DNA of 64,000 bases from Alistipes sp. (GTDB taxonomy: Bacteria > Bacteroidota > Bacteroidia > Bacteroidales > Rikenellaceae), in assembly GCA_017463615.1 (NCBI GenBank), contig JAFTOU010000016.1, positions 62,001 to 126,000 of the forward strand. Direction: 5' to 3'. Shown here piece by piece: positions 17,211-25,102 of this stretch. Within the stretch, counting starts at the first letter, position 1. The number at the start of each line of letters is the position of its first letter. The translations under genes were made by a program, and so were the position numbers. Below the pieces are notes generated by a model that did no database searches, was not told the DNA's origin, and worked only from the letters and a program-made list of their open reading frames with translations.

Positions 17211-18026
17211 ATGAAAAAGATTCTTTATATTATAGCTTTGTCTCTGTTCTGCTCGGTTGCTTGCGAGCAGAACAAGACCAACGATGATGATACAGTAGAT
17301 GTAAACACATCATCGCTCACCTATGTGGCTGAGAATATCGCTGGTCACGAGGTGGTTATCGTAAAACCAAACGATATAGAGTTCACCGCTCCTCTGGTTG
17401 TCGTTGTTGCTGACGACCTTGAGCTCAAGACCCGTATGAGCCCTACCCCAGAGGTGCCAGATGTAAACTTCAAGGCTGCAGAGCACTGCCTTATCGGTCG
17501 CTATACACTCTGTATTGTTGGCGCTGAGGCTGGCGAGGATGTATCTTTCCTTGCAGCTGTAAAGGAGGCGTTCCCAACAGCTTCAAAGGCATATCTGCTC
17601 AGCTACCGCAACGGCTACGCATATACCGCTGCAATGCAGATGCCTGACACCTTCGCTGCATACGCTTGCGTATCTGGCGCTATAGATGTTGAGCCTTACA
17701 AGACCCTCAGCTTCACCAAGCCTGTATCTTTCGTACATGTACACGCTGTAAACAACCCTGAGTGCAAGTGGGAGGGTGTAGAGGGCAAGTCTGCCTCTGT
17801 ATCTCTGAGCGTGGGTGCCGTTGTTGCTATCAACGAGAATATCACCTACAAGACCTCTACCCTGATGCCACGCGAGGGCAAGGGTCAGGTATCTTGCACA
17901 CACTACACTGGTGGCAAGTCTGGCTGCGATGTTAAGCTCTACACCGTTGAGAGCGCAAATAGCGGCTGGTGCGACGAGGAATTTGAGGTGTACAACCAGA
18001 TTTGGAACTTCTTTAAGGCTCACTAA
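17211..18026 (+). CDS. Lipoprotein resembling a catalytically dead PHB-depolymerase-type esterase
   Basis: A 271-residue lipoprotein (MKKILYIIALSLFCSVACEQ; Cys19 lipidated) placed four bases after the previous stop. Its C-terminal half aligns by eye with the intact esterase encoded next: AYLLSYRNGYAYTAAMQMPDTFAAYACVSGA against VFLTGMSNGGEMCYLLAYRK..FAAIASMAG, and NSGWCDEEFEVYNQIWNFFK against GHNWATDSFDSCNVIIEFFK. The nucleophile Ser is replaced by Arg133, and the catalytic His is not present at the matching site. It therefore looks like a non-catalytic, perhaps carbohydrate- or peptide-binding, derivative. The alignment is manual, so the exact boundaries are approximate. I chose this ATG because it gives a proper lipoprotein signal. 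Confidence 0.65.
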   Translation: MKKILYIIALSLFCSVACEQNKTNDDDTVDVNTSSLTYVAENIAGHEVVIVKPNDIEFTAPLVVVVADDLELKTRMSPTPEVPDVNFKAAEHCLIGRYTLCIVGAEAGEDVSFLAAVKEAFPTASKAYLLSYRNGYAYTAAMQMPDTFAAYACVSGAIDVEPYKTLSFTKPVSFVHVHAVNNPECKWEGVEGKSASVSLSVGAVVAINENITYKTSTLMPREGKGQVSCTHYTGGKSGCDVKLYTVESANSGWCDEEFEVYNQIWNFFKAH

Positions 18027-18046
18027 TCAACTAAAAGGCGTTAATT

Positions 18047-18919
18047 ATGAAAAAGATTATAGCATTATTCGTTACGCTTGTGCTCTGCTATACTGCAAGC
18101 GCAGGCACAAACAAGATGAACCAGACAATAGAGGACCAGGGACTCACCAGAAGGTACCACCTTTACATCCCTAACGACCTCCCTGATGGTGCTCCACTTG
18201 TATTCATCCTTCACGGTTATGGCGGTAGCGCAGAGTCATACTTCAATAGTGGCACTATTGCAAACTTCAAGACTCTCGCCGATGAGAATAAGATGCTGCT
18301 GTGCTACCCTCAGGCATCTGTAGACCCTAAGAGTAAGAATGGTTGGAATGTATACTACCCTTGGCAGATAAATGCTATGAAGGTAGACGACTGCGAGTTT
18401 ATCTGCAACCTTGCAAAGCACCTGCAGACAACCTACAAGGTATCTGACAAAAATGTCTTCCTTACAGGTATGTCTAATGGCGGTGAGATGTGCTACCTGC
18501 TCGCTTATCGCAAGCCAAACGAGTTCGCGGCTATCGCCTCTATGGCAGGCCTTACCCTTATTGAGATGGCAGACCGCCACAACTACGAGTCTCCAGTAGC
18601 ATTTATGGAGGTTCACGGTACGGGCGATATGACCTCTCGCTGGGAGGGCGACGCTACAAACCAGTACGGCTGGGGCGCTTACCTGCCAGTACCTGTCGCT
18701 GTTGGCGCAGTTGCTGCCGCAAATAAGTGCGTCTACGAGCAGACCACCGAGCTACCACAGGTTAAGAATAGAGTTATCCTCCACCGCTACTACGGTGCGC
18801 CATCTGGCAAGGAGGTTCACTTCTACGAGGTTCGCAACGGCGGCCACAACTGGGCAACCGACTCCTTCGACTCTTGCAATGTCATCATCGAGTTCTTCAA
18901 GAAGAATATGGTGAAGTAA
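18047..18919 (+). CDS. Secreted PHB-depolymerase/feruloyl-esterase-like hydrolase
   Basis: A 290-residue alpha/beta hydrolase with a cleavable signal peptide (MKKIIALFVTLVLCYTASAG). It shows the oxyanion block PLVFILHGYGG, the nucleophile elbow GMSNGG with Ser143, an acidic region around HGTGDMTSRW, and the catalytic His267 in GGHNW. This matches the LpqC/CE1 family, which hydrolyses esters such as feruloyl or acetyl groups on polysaccharides or polyhydroxyalkanoates. The substrate is unknown. Its neighbours suggest it works at the cell envelope with the GLUG lipoprotein. A strong terminator follows. Confidence 0.88.
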   Translation: MKKIIALFVTLVLCYTASAGTNKMNQTIEDQGLTRRYHLYIPNDLPDGAPLVFILHGYGGSAESYFNSGTIANFKTLADENKMLLCYPQASVDPKSKNGWNVYYPWQINAMKVDDCEFICNLAKHLQTTYKVSDKNVFLTGMSNGGEMCYLLAYRKPNEFAAIASMAGLTLIEMADRHNYESPVAFMEVHGTGDMTSRWEGDATNQYGWGAYLPVPVAVGAVAAANKCVYEQTTELPQVKNRVILHRYYGAPSGKEVHFYEVRNGGHNWATDSFDSCNVIIEFFKKNMVK

Positions 18920-18933
18920 CACCAACCCACACG

Positions 18934-18972
18934 AAAATAGGAGAGCAGAAATTTCTGCTCTCCTATTTTTTT
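18934..18972 (+). terminator. Perfect palindromic terminator after the esterase
   Basis: A 36-bp perfect palindrome with arms AAAATAGGAGAGCAGAAA (18934-18951) and the exact complement to 18969, ending in a T tract. It also has an A tract on the left, so it can stop transcription from either side. Confidence 0.9.
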
Positions 18973-19030
18973 GCGATAAAGCCGTCAACAGCAACAAAAA
19001 AACGGATATCGCTTGATACCCGTTTTCTTG

Positions 19031-19102
<72 letters not shown>

Positions 19103-19276
19103 AATATTGCTTCTAAAGCGGTGCAAAGATAGAGATAAAAATTGAAACTGCAAATTTTTTCAGCGAAAAATATTATTCACATCCGCTTTTTTGCAGAAAA
19201 AGTTACACTTCATAGTATAACTTCACAAAATAATTACTATCTTGCGGAAAATTACGCTTATCACTATTTATTTCGT

Positions 19277-20227
19277 ATGAAAAAGATTCTTATCGTCGGT
19301 GCTGGTGGTCAGATTGGCTCGGAGTTAGTACCTTATTTGCGTTCGGTGTACGGTGCGCACAATGTTGTGGCTACGGATGTGCGTGAGTGCAGAAACCTCT
19401 CGGAGGATGGTCCATTTGAGGTATTGGATGCCCTCAACCCGACAAATATGGCGTCGGTAGTGGCTCGTTACAACATTGACACCATCTTCAACCTCGTTGC
19501 CCTGCTCTCTGCTGTGGGCGAGCGCAATCCGCAGATGGCGTGGGGTGTGAATATGGGTGCGCTGCTCAACGCCCTTGAGGTGGCGCGTCAGCACAACTGC
19601 GCGGTATTTACCCCATCCTCTATCGGTGCATTCGGCCCTACATCTCCAAAGGACGGCACGCCGCAGGACACCATCATGCAGCCTACGACAATCTACGGAA
19701 TCTGCAAGGTTACGGGTGAGCTGCTGAGCAACTACTACACGCAGAAGTACGGCATTGACACCCGCTCGCTCCGCTTCCCAGGCATTATCTCAAACAAGAC
19801 CCTGCCAGGTGGTGGTACGACAGACTACGCTGTAGAGATATTCTACGAGGCTATCCGCACAGGCAAGTACACCTGCGCCGTACCAAGCGATGTATATATG
19901 GATATGATATATATGCCAGACGCCCTGCGAGCTATCGTTGAGCTGATGGAGGCTGACCCTGCAAAGCTCGTTCACCGCAACAGCTTCAATGTGGCATCTA
20001 TGAGCTTCACCCCAGAGATTATCGCCGCCGAGATAAAGAAGCATATCCCGGAGTTCACTATGGACTACGACATAGACCCAGTCAAGGACCAAATCTCCCG
20101 CAGCTGGCCAAACTATCTGGACGACACCTGCGCCCGCGAGGAGTGGGGCTGGAAACCAAAGTGGGACCTGGAGCTCACCGTCGCCGATATGCTTGAGGCT
20201 ATCCGCTACAAACTGGCACACCATTAG
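19277..20227 (+). CDS. SDR-type L-threonine 3-dehydrogenase
   Basis: A 316-residue NAD-dependent short-chain dehydrogenase. It has the GAGGQIGSEL Rossmann motif at residues 8-17, VATDVRE at the end of the second strand, FNLVALLSAVGERNPQMAWGVNMGAL, the catalytic YGICK (Tyr and Lys), and RFPGIISNKTLPGGGTTDYAVEIFY. These match the epimerase-like threonine dehydrogenases of Bacteroidetes, which oxidise L-threonine to 2-amino-3-ketobutyrate. The upstream in-frame ATG at 19142 would add a 45-residue tail that reads through AT-rich leader, so I used the ATG at 19277. Confidence 0.9.
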   Translation: MKKILIVGAGGQIGSELVPYLRSVYGAHNVVATDVRECRNLSEDGPFEVLDALNPTNMASVVARYNIDTIFNLVALLSAVGERNPQMAWGVNMGALLNALEVARQHNCAVFTPSSIGAFGPTSPKDGTPQDTIMQPTTIYGICKVTGELLSNYYTQKYGIDTRSLRFPGIISNKTLPGGGTTDYAVEIFYEAIRTGKYTCAVPSDVYMDMIYMPDALRAIVELMEADPAKLVHRNSFNVASMSFTPEIIAAEIKKHIPEFTMDYDIDPVKDQISRSWPNYLDDTCAREEWGWKPKWDLELTVADMLEAIRYKLAHH

Positions 20228-20400
20228 GAGACTGGGCAGTAAAACTTAAGGCTGGGATGCGCAGACCTTATCCGACCTTAATAAACCGCTATCCATATTC
20301 CACCGTCGGTGTAACCCGCACTCCTAAACACTATCGCGCAGCGATACCTTGATATAGCTAATAGCCAATGGTCAACAGTCATTGGCTATTAGGTGTAGCG
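20228..20400. repeat. Right-end fragment of the cloverleaf-type repeat with TAGCCAATGG runs
   Basis: The segment CTCCTAAACACTATCGCGCAGCGATACCTTGATATAGC (given as positions 20321-20358) is the right end of the repeat unit in the 22.7-23.3 kb array: hairpin ATCGCGCAGCGAT, then TTGATATAGC. It is followed by TAATAGCCAATGG and a reverse-oriented CCATTGGCTATTA, which form a short palindrome. A GTAACCCGC/CACCGTCGGTG motif lies before it. No gene is seen. Confidence 0.65.
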
Positions 20401-20438
20401 GGTGGGTTGTGTGTCATACTTATAAATAGGAAGTTACT

Positions 20439-21488
20439 ATGAGAAGATTTTTTATAGCGATTGCAGCATTGGCGCTCCTATCGTGTGGGGGCGAGGAGTG
20501 GTCTTCGGGACCTGATTGGAGTAAGTTGCCGTCTAAGCCAGAGCAGGAGGAGGGCAAGGATGAGCAGGATAAAGAACAAACAGAGAATCAAGTGACAATA
20601 ATCACACCGACAACCGAGAATGCCGACCCTAAGGCGGACATCTCAAATCTGCAGTACATCCCTGGCATGCAGATAAATGTGGCGGACGACACCTTTGCGA
20701 CCCGTCTGGAGGAGGTTGCCGCTGCGGGCTTTAAGTATGTGGAGCTGAAGATTAAGTATGCCTACGGCCTGCACAATCGCACCGACGAGCAGGTAAATGC
20801 CACCTTTGCCGCTATGCAGAAGCAGATGGAGCAGAAGGGCATCATCGTATGGTCTATCCACCTGCCGTATGAGGACAAGAACTGGACAAGCATCAGCGCC
20901 TCTGAGAGCATCCGCACGCAGTCGGTGGAGTATATCCTGCGCTCCCTGCGTCTCTGCGCCGAGAACTTCCCTACCTGCAAGAACTATGTCCTCCACGCCA
21001 GCAAGAGCGCTTCGGAGAACGACACAGCCGTAAAGCAGGCGCATAAGTCGCTGATGCAGATGGACGAGGTGGCTAAGAAGTATGGCGTGCGCTTCTGCGT
21101 TGAGAACTTGGTTGGCAGCTTCTGCTTCACCGTAGAGCGCCAGATGGAGGTTATAAAGCCTTTTGACAATGTATATGCCACATTTGACATCGGCCACGCA
21201 AACTGCAAGGGCTACGATGTTGTAGAGTTCCTCAAGAGCTTAGGCACAAAGCTCGGCACGGTGCATATCCACGATACGGTGTACAACTCTGGCAGCGATA
21301 GCCACAAACTGGTTGGCGATGGCGATATTGCAACCAAAAACCGTAGCTGGGGCGAGATCTACAAGACCCTGTTGCAGGATAACGGCTACCGCGGCGTGTT
21401 TATGTTTGAGCCAAAGGACGACCAGAGCGCAGCCGAGGTTATGCGCCGCTACAACGAGATTGTTCTGGAGTCGTATAAGAGCCTTTAG
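20439..21488 (+). CDS. Lipoprotein with sugar-phosphate isomerase/epimerase-like TIM barrel
   Basis: A 349-residue lipoprotein (MRRFFIAIAALALLSCGGEE; Cys16) with a charged linker rich in Glu, Lys and Gln (about 30-60) and then an AP-endonuclease family 2 / xylose-isomerase-like TIM barrel. The segments are GFKYVELKIKYAYG, VWSIHLPYED, VLHASKSASE, VRFCVENL, ATFDIGHANCKG, TVHIHDT and VFMFEP. The metal-ligand pattern (His, Glu, Asp/His, His, Glu) is retained, so it may be an active isomerase or epimerase facing the periplasm. The substrate is unknown. It is flanked on both sides by repeat elements. Confidence 0.8.
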   Translation: MRRFFIAIAALALLSCGGEEWSSGPDWSKLPSKPEQEEGKDEQDKEQTENQVTIITPTTENADPKADISNLQYIPGMQINVADDTFATRLEEVAAAGFKYVELKIKYAYGLHNRTDEQVNATFAAMQKQMEQKGIIVWSIHLPYEDKNWTSISASESIRTQSVEYILRSLRLCAENFPTCKNYVLHASKSASENDTAVKQAHKSLMQMDEVAKKYGVRFCVENLVGSFCFTVERQMEVIKPFDNVYATFDIGHANCKGYDVVEFLKSLGTKLGTVHIHDTVYNSGSDSHKLVGDGDIATKNRSWGEIYKTLLQDNGYRGVFMFEPKDDQSAAEVMRRYNEIVLESYKSL

Positions 21489-21603
21489 CTGTTGACCGTT
21501 GGCTATTAGCTTTTTAGAGGTATCGCTGCGCGATAGTTTTATAGGGTGCGAGAGTACCCTATTTTTTTGTCACAGACAAGCACCGTCGTCCTTGCACCTA
21601 TTT
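21489..21603. repeat. Truncated cloverleaf-type repeat between convergent genes
   Basis: GCTGTTGACCGTTGGC leads into GCTTTTTAGAGGTATCGC and hairpin ATCGCTGCGCGAT, then ATAGGGTGCGAGAGTACCCTAT followed by TTTTTTT. The last part is a good hairpin terminator for the upstream gene (ATAGGGT/ACCCTAT). The right half of the element is replaced by CACCGTCGTCC, a short motif also seen at about 2507. Confidence 0.65.
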
Positions 21604-22626
21604 TCACGGCAAATACGCTATCCAAGAGCGGGAGAATACCCAAAATCTGCGCTCCGTACAGTAGCCAACTACCCTATCGCCAAACTGCTGCGCGGCGGAG
21701 CGAGGGTTGGTGGTGCGAATAATTTGGACATCTACGCCCTGCCAGGTGGCGGTGCAGCGAGGGGCTGAGCCAGCGATGCGGGGTAGAGCGCGGAGGTAAT
21801 ACTCAAGGTGGGAAAATCTATCAGCCGCAGCGACCGTGAGCGGGCAGAAGAGGCGGTGAAGCCTATTCAGCAGTGGCGAGAGGGAGCGTTGCGAGTGCAG
21901 GCGACCGCCAAGCTCGCGCTCAAAGAAGTCTGGGAACTTACGGTTGAGGGTAGATATCAGCTCGCCCTTATACTTGCGACCCACAAAGCGCGACGAGCCC
22001 GAGCGCACGCGGTAGTAGAACTCTACCGTTGGCAGCGTAACCACATTGCCGCCATCCTTGAGCAGTGCAATCCAGAATGCCCAGTCCTCGCAATAGTTGT
22101 GCATACTATCGTCAAAACCGCCCACGCGGAGGTAGCTCTCGCGGCGCATCAACGAGCTGATTGTAAAGACATTACGCTTTGCCAGCGTGGCAGGAGTATA
22201 GGGCTTAAGGCGCCAGCTTCCCGTGCGACCATCAAAGAACTCGCCACGGCAGGTAACCACCTCCACGCTACTATCGCGCTCCATAACCTCAACGGCCTGA
22301 GAGATATAGCTCCGCCCAATAAGGTCGTCGGAGTCTACCAGCAGCAGATACTTGCCACTGCAATGCTGCACGCCGAAATTACGCGCACAACCCTGACCGC
22401 CATTTGCCTTTGTCAGCGCCTTCACGCGGCTATCCTTCGCCTGATATTTCTGGGCTATAGAGTGCGTTGCATCCTGCGAGCCGTCGTCTACAACCACAAG
22501 CTCAATATTCTGATAATCAGAGGCTAACACCGACTCTATAGACTCGGCGATATACCCCTCCATATTGTATGCCGGCATTACGACCGACACCAGCGGAGCC
22601 TCCATTTTACTGCTAATGCTTCCCAT
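21604..22626 (-). CDS. Family 2 glycosyltransferase
   Basis: A 340-residue GT-A fold transferase. VSVVMPAYNMEGYIAESIESVLASDY is the donor-binding start, ELVVVDDGSQDAT and LLLVDSDDLIG supply the Asp residues (the DXD-like SDD), and EDWAFWIALL holds the usual catalytic acidic residue. It transfers a sugar in glycan assembly on the cytoplasmic face. An alternative ATG at 22605 gives a shorter N-terminus. The last 60 or so residues (from about RALPRIAGSAPRC) are Arg/Ala-rich and unlike the family, and the gene ends next to a repeat element, so the C-terminus may have been altered by repeat insertion. Confidence 0.88.
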   Translation of the reverse strand: MGSISSKMEAPLVSVVMPAYNMEGYIAESIESVLASDYQNIELVVVDDGSQDATHSIAQKYQAKDSRVKALTKANGGQGCARNFGVQHCSGKYLLLVDSDDLIGRSYISQAVEVMERDSSVEVVTCRGEFFDGRTGSWRLKPYTPATLAKRNVFTISSLMRRESYLRVGGFDDSMHNYCEDWAFWIALLKDGGNVVTLPTVEFYYRVRSGSSRFVGRKYKGELISTLNRKFPDFFERELGGRLHSQRSLSPLLNRLHRLFCPLTVAAADRFSHLEYYLRALPRIAGSAPRCTATWQGVDVQIIRTTNPRSAAQQFGDRVVGYCTERRFWVFSRSWIAYLP

Positions 22627-23276
22627 AAAAGATAAATCAATGCACGAAGATAGTAATTTTTTTAGAAGTTGTCTTGCTAAGACAACTTCTTGGCCATTGG
22701 CTATTGGCTTTTAGCCATTAGCCATTAGCTTTTTAGAGGTATCGCCTGTGGCGATAGTGTTATAGGTGCAAGACGAACTGGCGGTACAAATAGAAACCCC
22801 TAAACACCATCCGCGTAGCGGATACATTAATAGAGCCATTGGCTATTAGCTTTTAGCTATTAGCTTTTTAGAGGTATCGCCTGTGGCGATAGTGTTATAG
22901 GTGCAAGACGAACTGGCGGTACAAATAGAAACCCCTAAACACCATCCGCGCAGCGGATACATTAATAGAGCCATTGGCTATTAGCAGTTAGCCATTAGCT
23001 TTTTAGAGGAGTCGGCAAGCCGACAGTATTTATAAAGTGCAAAGAACAACCAACCGTACCAACTGCACCCCTAAACTCTATCGCGAAGCGATACCTTGAT
23101 AGAGCCATTGGCTATTGGCTATTGGCCATTAGCTTTTTAGAGGTATCGCATGTGGCGATAGTGTTATAGGTGCAAGACGAACTGGCGGTACAAATAGAAA
23201 CCCCTAAACACCATCCGCGCAGCGGATACCTTGATATAGCTAAAGGCCAATGGCTAATGGCCAACAGCTAATATAT
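22627..23276. repeat. Four-copy tandem array of a 135-bp two-hairpin unit
   Basis: After a hairpin GAAGTTGTC/GACAACTTC (about 22667-22690), four units follow with AGAGG ends at 22739, 22874, 23009 and 23143 (periods 135, 135, 134). Each unit is: CCATTGGC/CATTAGC run, TTTTTAGAGG, small hairpin 1 (ATCGCC/GGCGAT; in unit 3 GTCGGC/GCCGAC), centre starting TATAGGTGCAAGACG, CCCCTAAAC, small hairpin 2 (ATCCGC/GCGGAT; in unit 3 ATCGCG/CGCGAT), and TTGATAGAGCC. Units 1, 2 and 4 are almost identical; unit 3 has a different centre and different hairpin stems yet keeps the layout. No gene is present. Confidence 0.9.
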
Positions 23277-23339
23277 ATAGGTATCCAGCCCGTGGGTGAA
23301 AAATTTTGCACTTTTTATTAAAATTTTAGGTACTTTATA

Positions 23340-23370
23340 TTGCATAGTACCAAAAAGTGTATTATATTTG
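23340..23370 (+). promoter_or_regulatory. Promoter of the PspC-PadR operon
   Basis: TTG (23340-23342), 20-base spacer, TATATTTG (23363-23370); 47 bases upstream of the PspC start. Confidence 0.7.
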
Positions 23371-23416
23371 CAGTAGAAATTAACAAGAATAACAACTAAT
23401 TCACAGAACACACCTT

Positions 23417-23893
23417 ATGAAAGAGACTATCAACGTAAACATTGGCGGTCAGGCGTTCACACTGGACAAGGATGCCTATCAGCGACTGGACGACTATTTG
23501 ACAGATGTTCGCAGTCGCTTAAACGACCCTACGGGCGAGGTGATGTCGGATATTGAGGGCGGCATTGCCGACATATTCTCTCAGGCGCTCAGCTCGCAGG
23601 TTATGGTTGTAACGCTGCAGATGGTAGAGGCTGCTATTCGTCGTATGGGCAACCCCGACGACTTTGGCCCTGCCAAGGCTGAACCGAAGGGAGCAACCAA
23701 AGTAAACCCATCCTCGCAGCTGCGTCGTAGCCGCACAGACCGCTCTATTGCGGGTGTTTGTGGCGGTATTGCTGCCTACTTCAAGTTAGAGCCGTCGTTA
23801 GTGCGACTGGTTATGCTGCTACTCTTCCTCTTCGGAGGTCTATCCCTCTGGGTATATGTTATCCTCTGGTTGTTAATCCCTGAAGAGGAGTAA
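23417..23893 (+). CDS. PspC-domain membrane protein
   Basis: A 158-residue protein with an N-terminal soluble segment (MKETINVNIGGQAFTLDKDAYQRLDDYL) and a C-terminal PspC domain (LRRSRTDRSIAGVCGGIAAYFKLEPSLVRL, then a membrane segment with WVYVILWLLIPEEE). The N-terminal part is paralogous to that of the protein at 25103. PspC proteins sense envelope stress in other bacteria. It heads an operon with a PadR regulator, a DUF2807 protein and the second PspC protein. Confidence 0.9.
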   Translation: MKETINVNIGGQAFTLDKDAYQRLDDYLTDVRSRLNDPTGEVMSDIEGGIADIFSQALSSQVMVVTLQMVEAAIRRMGNPDDFGPAKAEPKGATKVNPSSQLRRSRTDRSIAGVCGGIAAYFKLEPSLVRLVMLLLFLFGGLSLWVYVILWLLIPEEE

Positions 23894-23936
23894 AAAATAA
23901 ACAATAATTCAACTAAAAAGCCAATAGCCAAAAGTT

Positions 23937-24263
23937 ATGCGCGAAGATAATGCAAAGATACAGATGCGCAAGGGTATATTAGACTACTGCATCCTTGCGA
24001 TACTGGCGACGGGCGAGCAGTATGCCCCGGCGATAATTGCCGAGCTCAAGCGCGCCGAGATGATTGTGGTGGAGGGCACGCTCTACCCTATCCTTACAAG
24101 AATGAAGAATGCGGGCTACCTGACATACCGTTGGGAGGAGTCGCCACAGGGACCTCCGCGAAAGTACTACACCCTTACTGCCGACGGCAAGGCATACCTT
24201 GCATCGTTGGACGAGGCGTGGGACAAACTTGTTGAACAGATTAACGCCATTCGTGGCAAATAA
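23937..24263 (+). CDS. PadR-family transcriptional regulator
   Basis: A 108-residue winged-helix protein: KGILDYCILAILATGEQYAPAIIAELKRAEMIVVEGTLYPILTRMKNAGYLTYRW. The motif GTLYPILTRMKNAGYL is the PadR recognition helix and wing. It probably autoregulates this operon. The ATG lies 43 bases after the first PspC gene, and that gap contains a short piece of the AGCCAATAGCC repeat. Confidence 0.92.
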   Translation: MREDNAKIQMRKGILDYCILAILATGEQYAPAIIAELKRAEMIVVEGTLYPILTRMKNAGYLTYRWEESPQGPPRKYYTLTADGKAYLASLDEAWDKLVEQINAIRGK

Positions 24264-24271
24264 GCAGAGCT

Positions 24272-25096
24272 ATGAGACGACTACTAACAACATTAGCAGC
24301 GCTCCTTATCGCAGCCGTTGCAGTAGCTGAAGACAGCGACAACAAGGTGATAATGAAGGCGGTAAAGAGCAATATGAACTTTACCGAGGTGAGCGTAGGT
24401 GCTGCCATAAAGCTCTACATTGAGGATAGGACGGAGGGCAATATCATCATCCGCGCAACGGAGCGTATTATGCCCGACATAACCCTTACCGTCAAGGATG
24501 GCGAGCTTACAATCAGCTACAACAAGGAGCTACAGTTCAAGAGCAACCTCTCCTACCCTATTGCCGAGGTCTATATGCCAACAAATGGTCGCATAGATAG
24601 CTTTACTGCCGTAGCCGCTGCATCTATAGATGTTGCGCCGAAGGTGGTTGTCAAGGAGCTTGACATTGAGGCGGTAGGTGCAAGCCGCATAAACATCAGC
24701 GCCGTAGCCGACTCGGTAGATATTGAGGCTATAGGTGCATCTAATGTGACCCTGGATGCGGAGTGCGCGAGCGTGGACTGCGAGTCTACAGGCGCATCTA
24801 CCGTAACTCTGAAGGGTAAGGCCACCAAGGCAGACATTGAGATTATCGGAGCATCTACATTCAAGGGTGGCGATATGGAGTGCTCGCAGTTGGACGCAGA
24901 GGTTGGTGGCGCATCAAAGGCTACACTCAGTGCCCAGATGGCAAACCTTGAGGTCTATGGAGCATCCAGCGTGGCAATAGACTGCGCCTTGCAGCTCAAC
25001 GCCTCAGCCTCGGGTGCATCCTCTATCCGCTACGAGGGCGACTGCCAAATAAACATCAAAAACAGCTCTGGAGCAAGTTCTATCAAAAAACAGTAG
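24272..25096 (+). CDS. DUF2807 (GIN-domain) secreted beta-helix protein
   Basis: A 274-residue protein with a signal peptide (MRRLLTTLAALLIAAVAVAE) and a repetitive sequence in which GAS recurs about every 20 residues (VGASRINIS, IGASNVTLD, TGASTVTLK, IGASTFKGG, VGGASKATL, YGASSVAID, SGASSIRYE). This is the head-GIN/DUF2807 fold, a right-handed beta-helix often found with PspC and PadR genes. The function is unknown, probably at the outer face of the inner membrane or the periplasm. It starts eight bases after the PadR stop. Confidence 0.88.
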   Translation: MRRLLTTLAALLIAAVAVAEDSDNKVIMKAVKSNMNFTEVSVGAAIKLYIEDRTEGNIIIRATERIMPDITLTVKDGELTISYNKELQFKSNLSYPIAEVYMPTNGRIDSFTAVAAASIDVAPKVVVKELDIEAVGASRINISAVADSVDIEAIGASNVTLDAECASVDCESTGASTVTLKGKATKADIEIIGASTFKGGDMECSQLDAEVGGASKATLSAQMANLEVYGASSVAIDCALQLNASASGASSIRYEGDCQINIKNSSGASSIKKQ

Positions 25097-25102
25097 TGAA
25101 CT

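Noticed and set aside
22627..23276. Regular repeat array that could be taken for CRISPR
   Set aside because: The period is 135 bp, units 1, 2 and 4 are nearly identical throughout with no unique spacers, and no cas gene is nearby.
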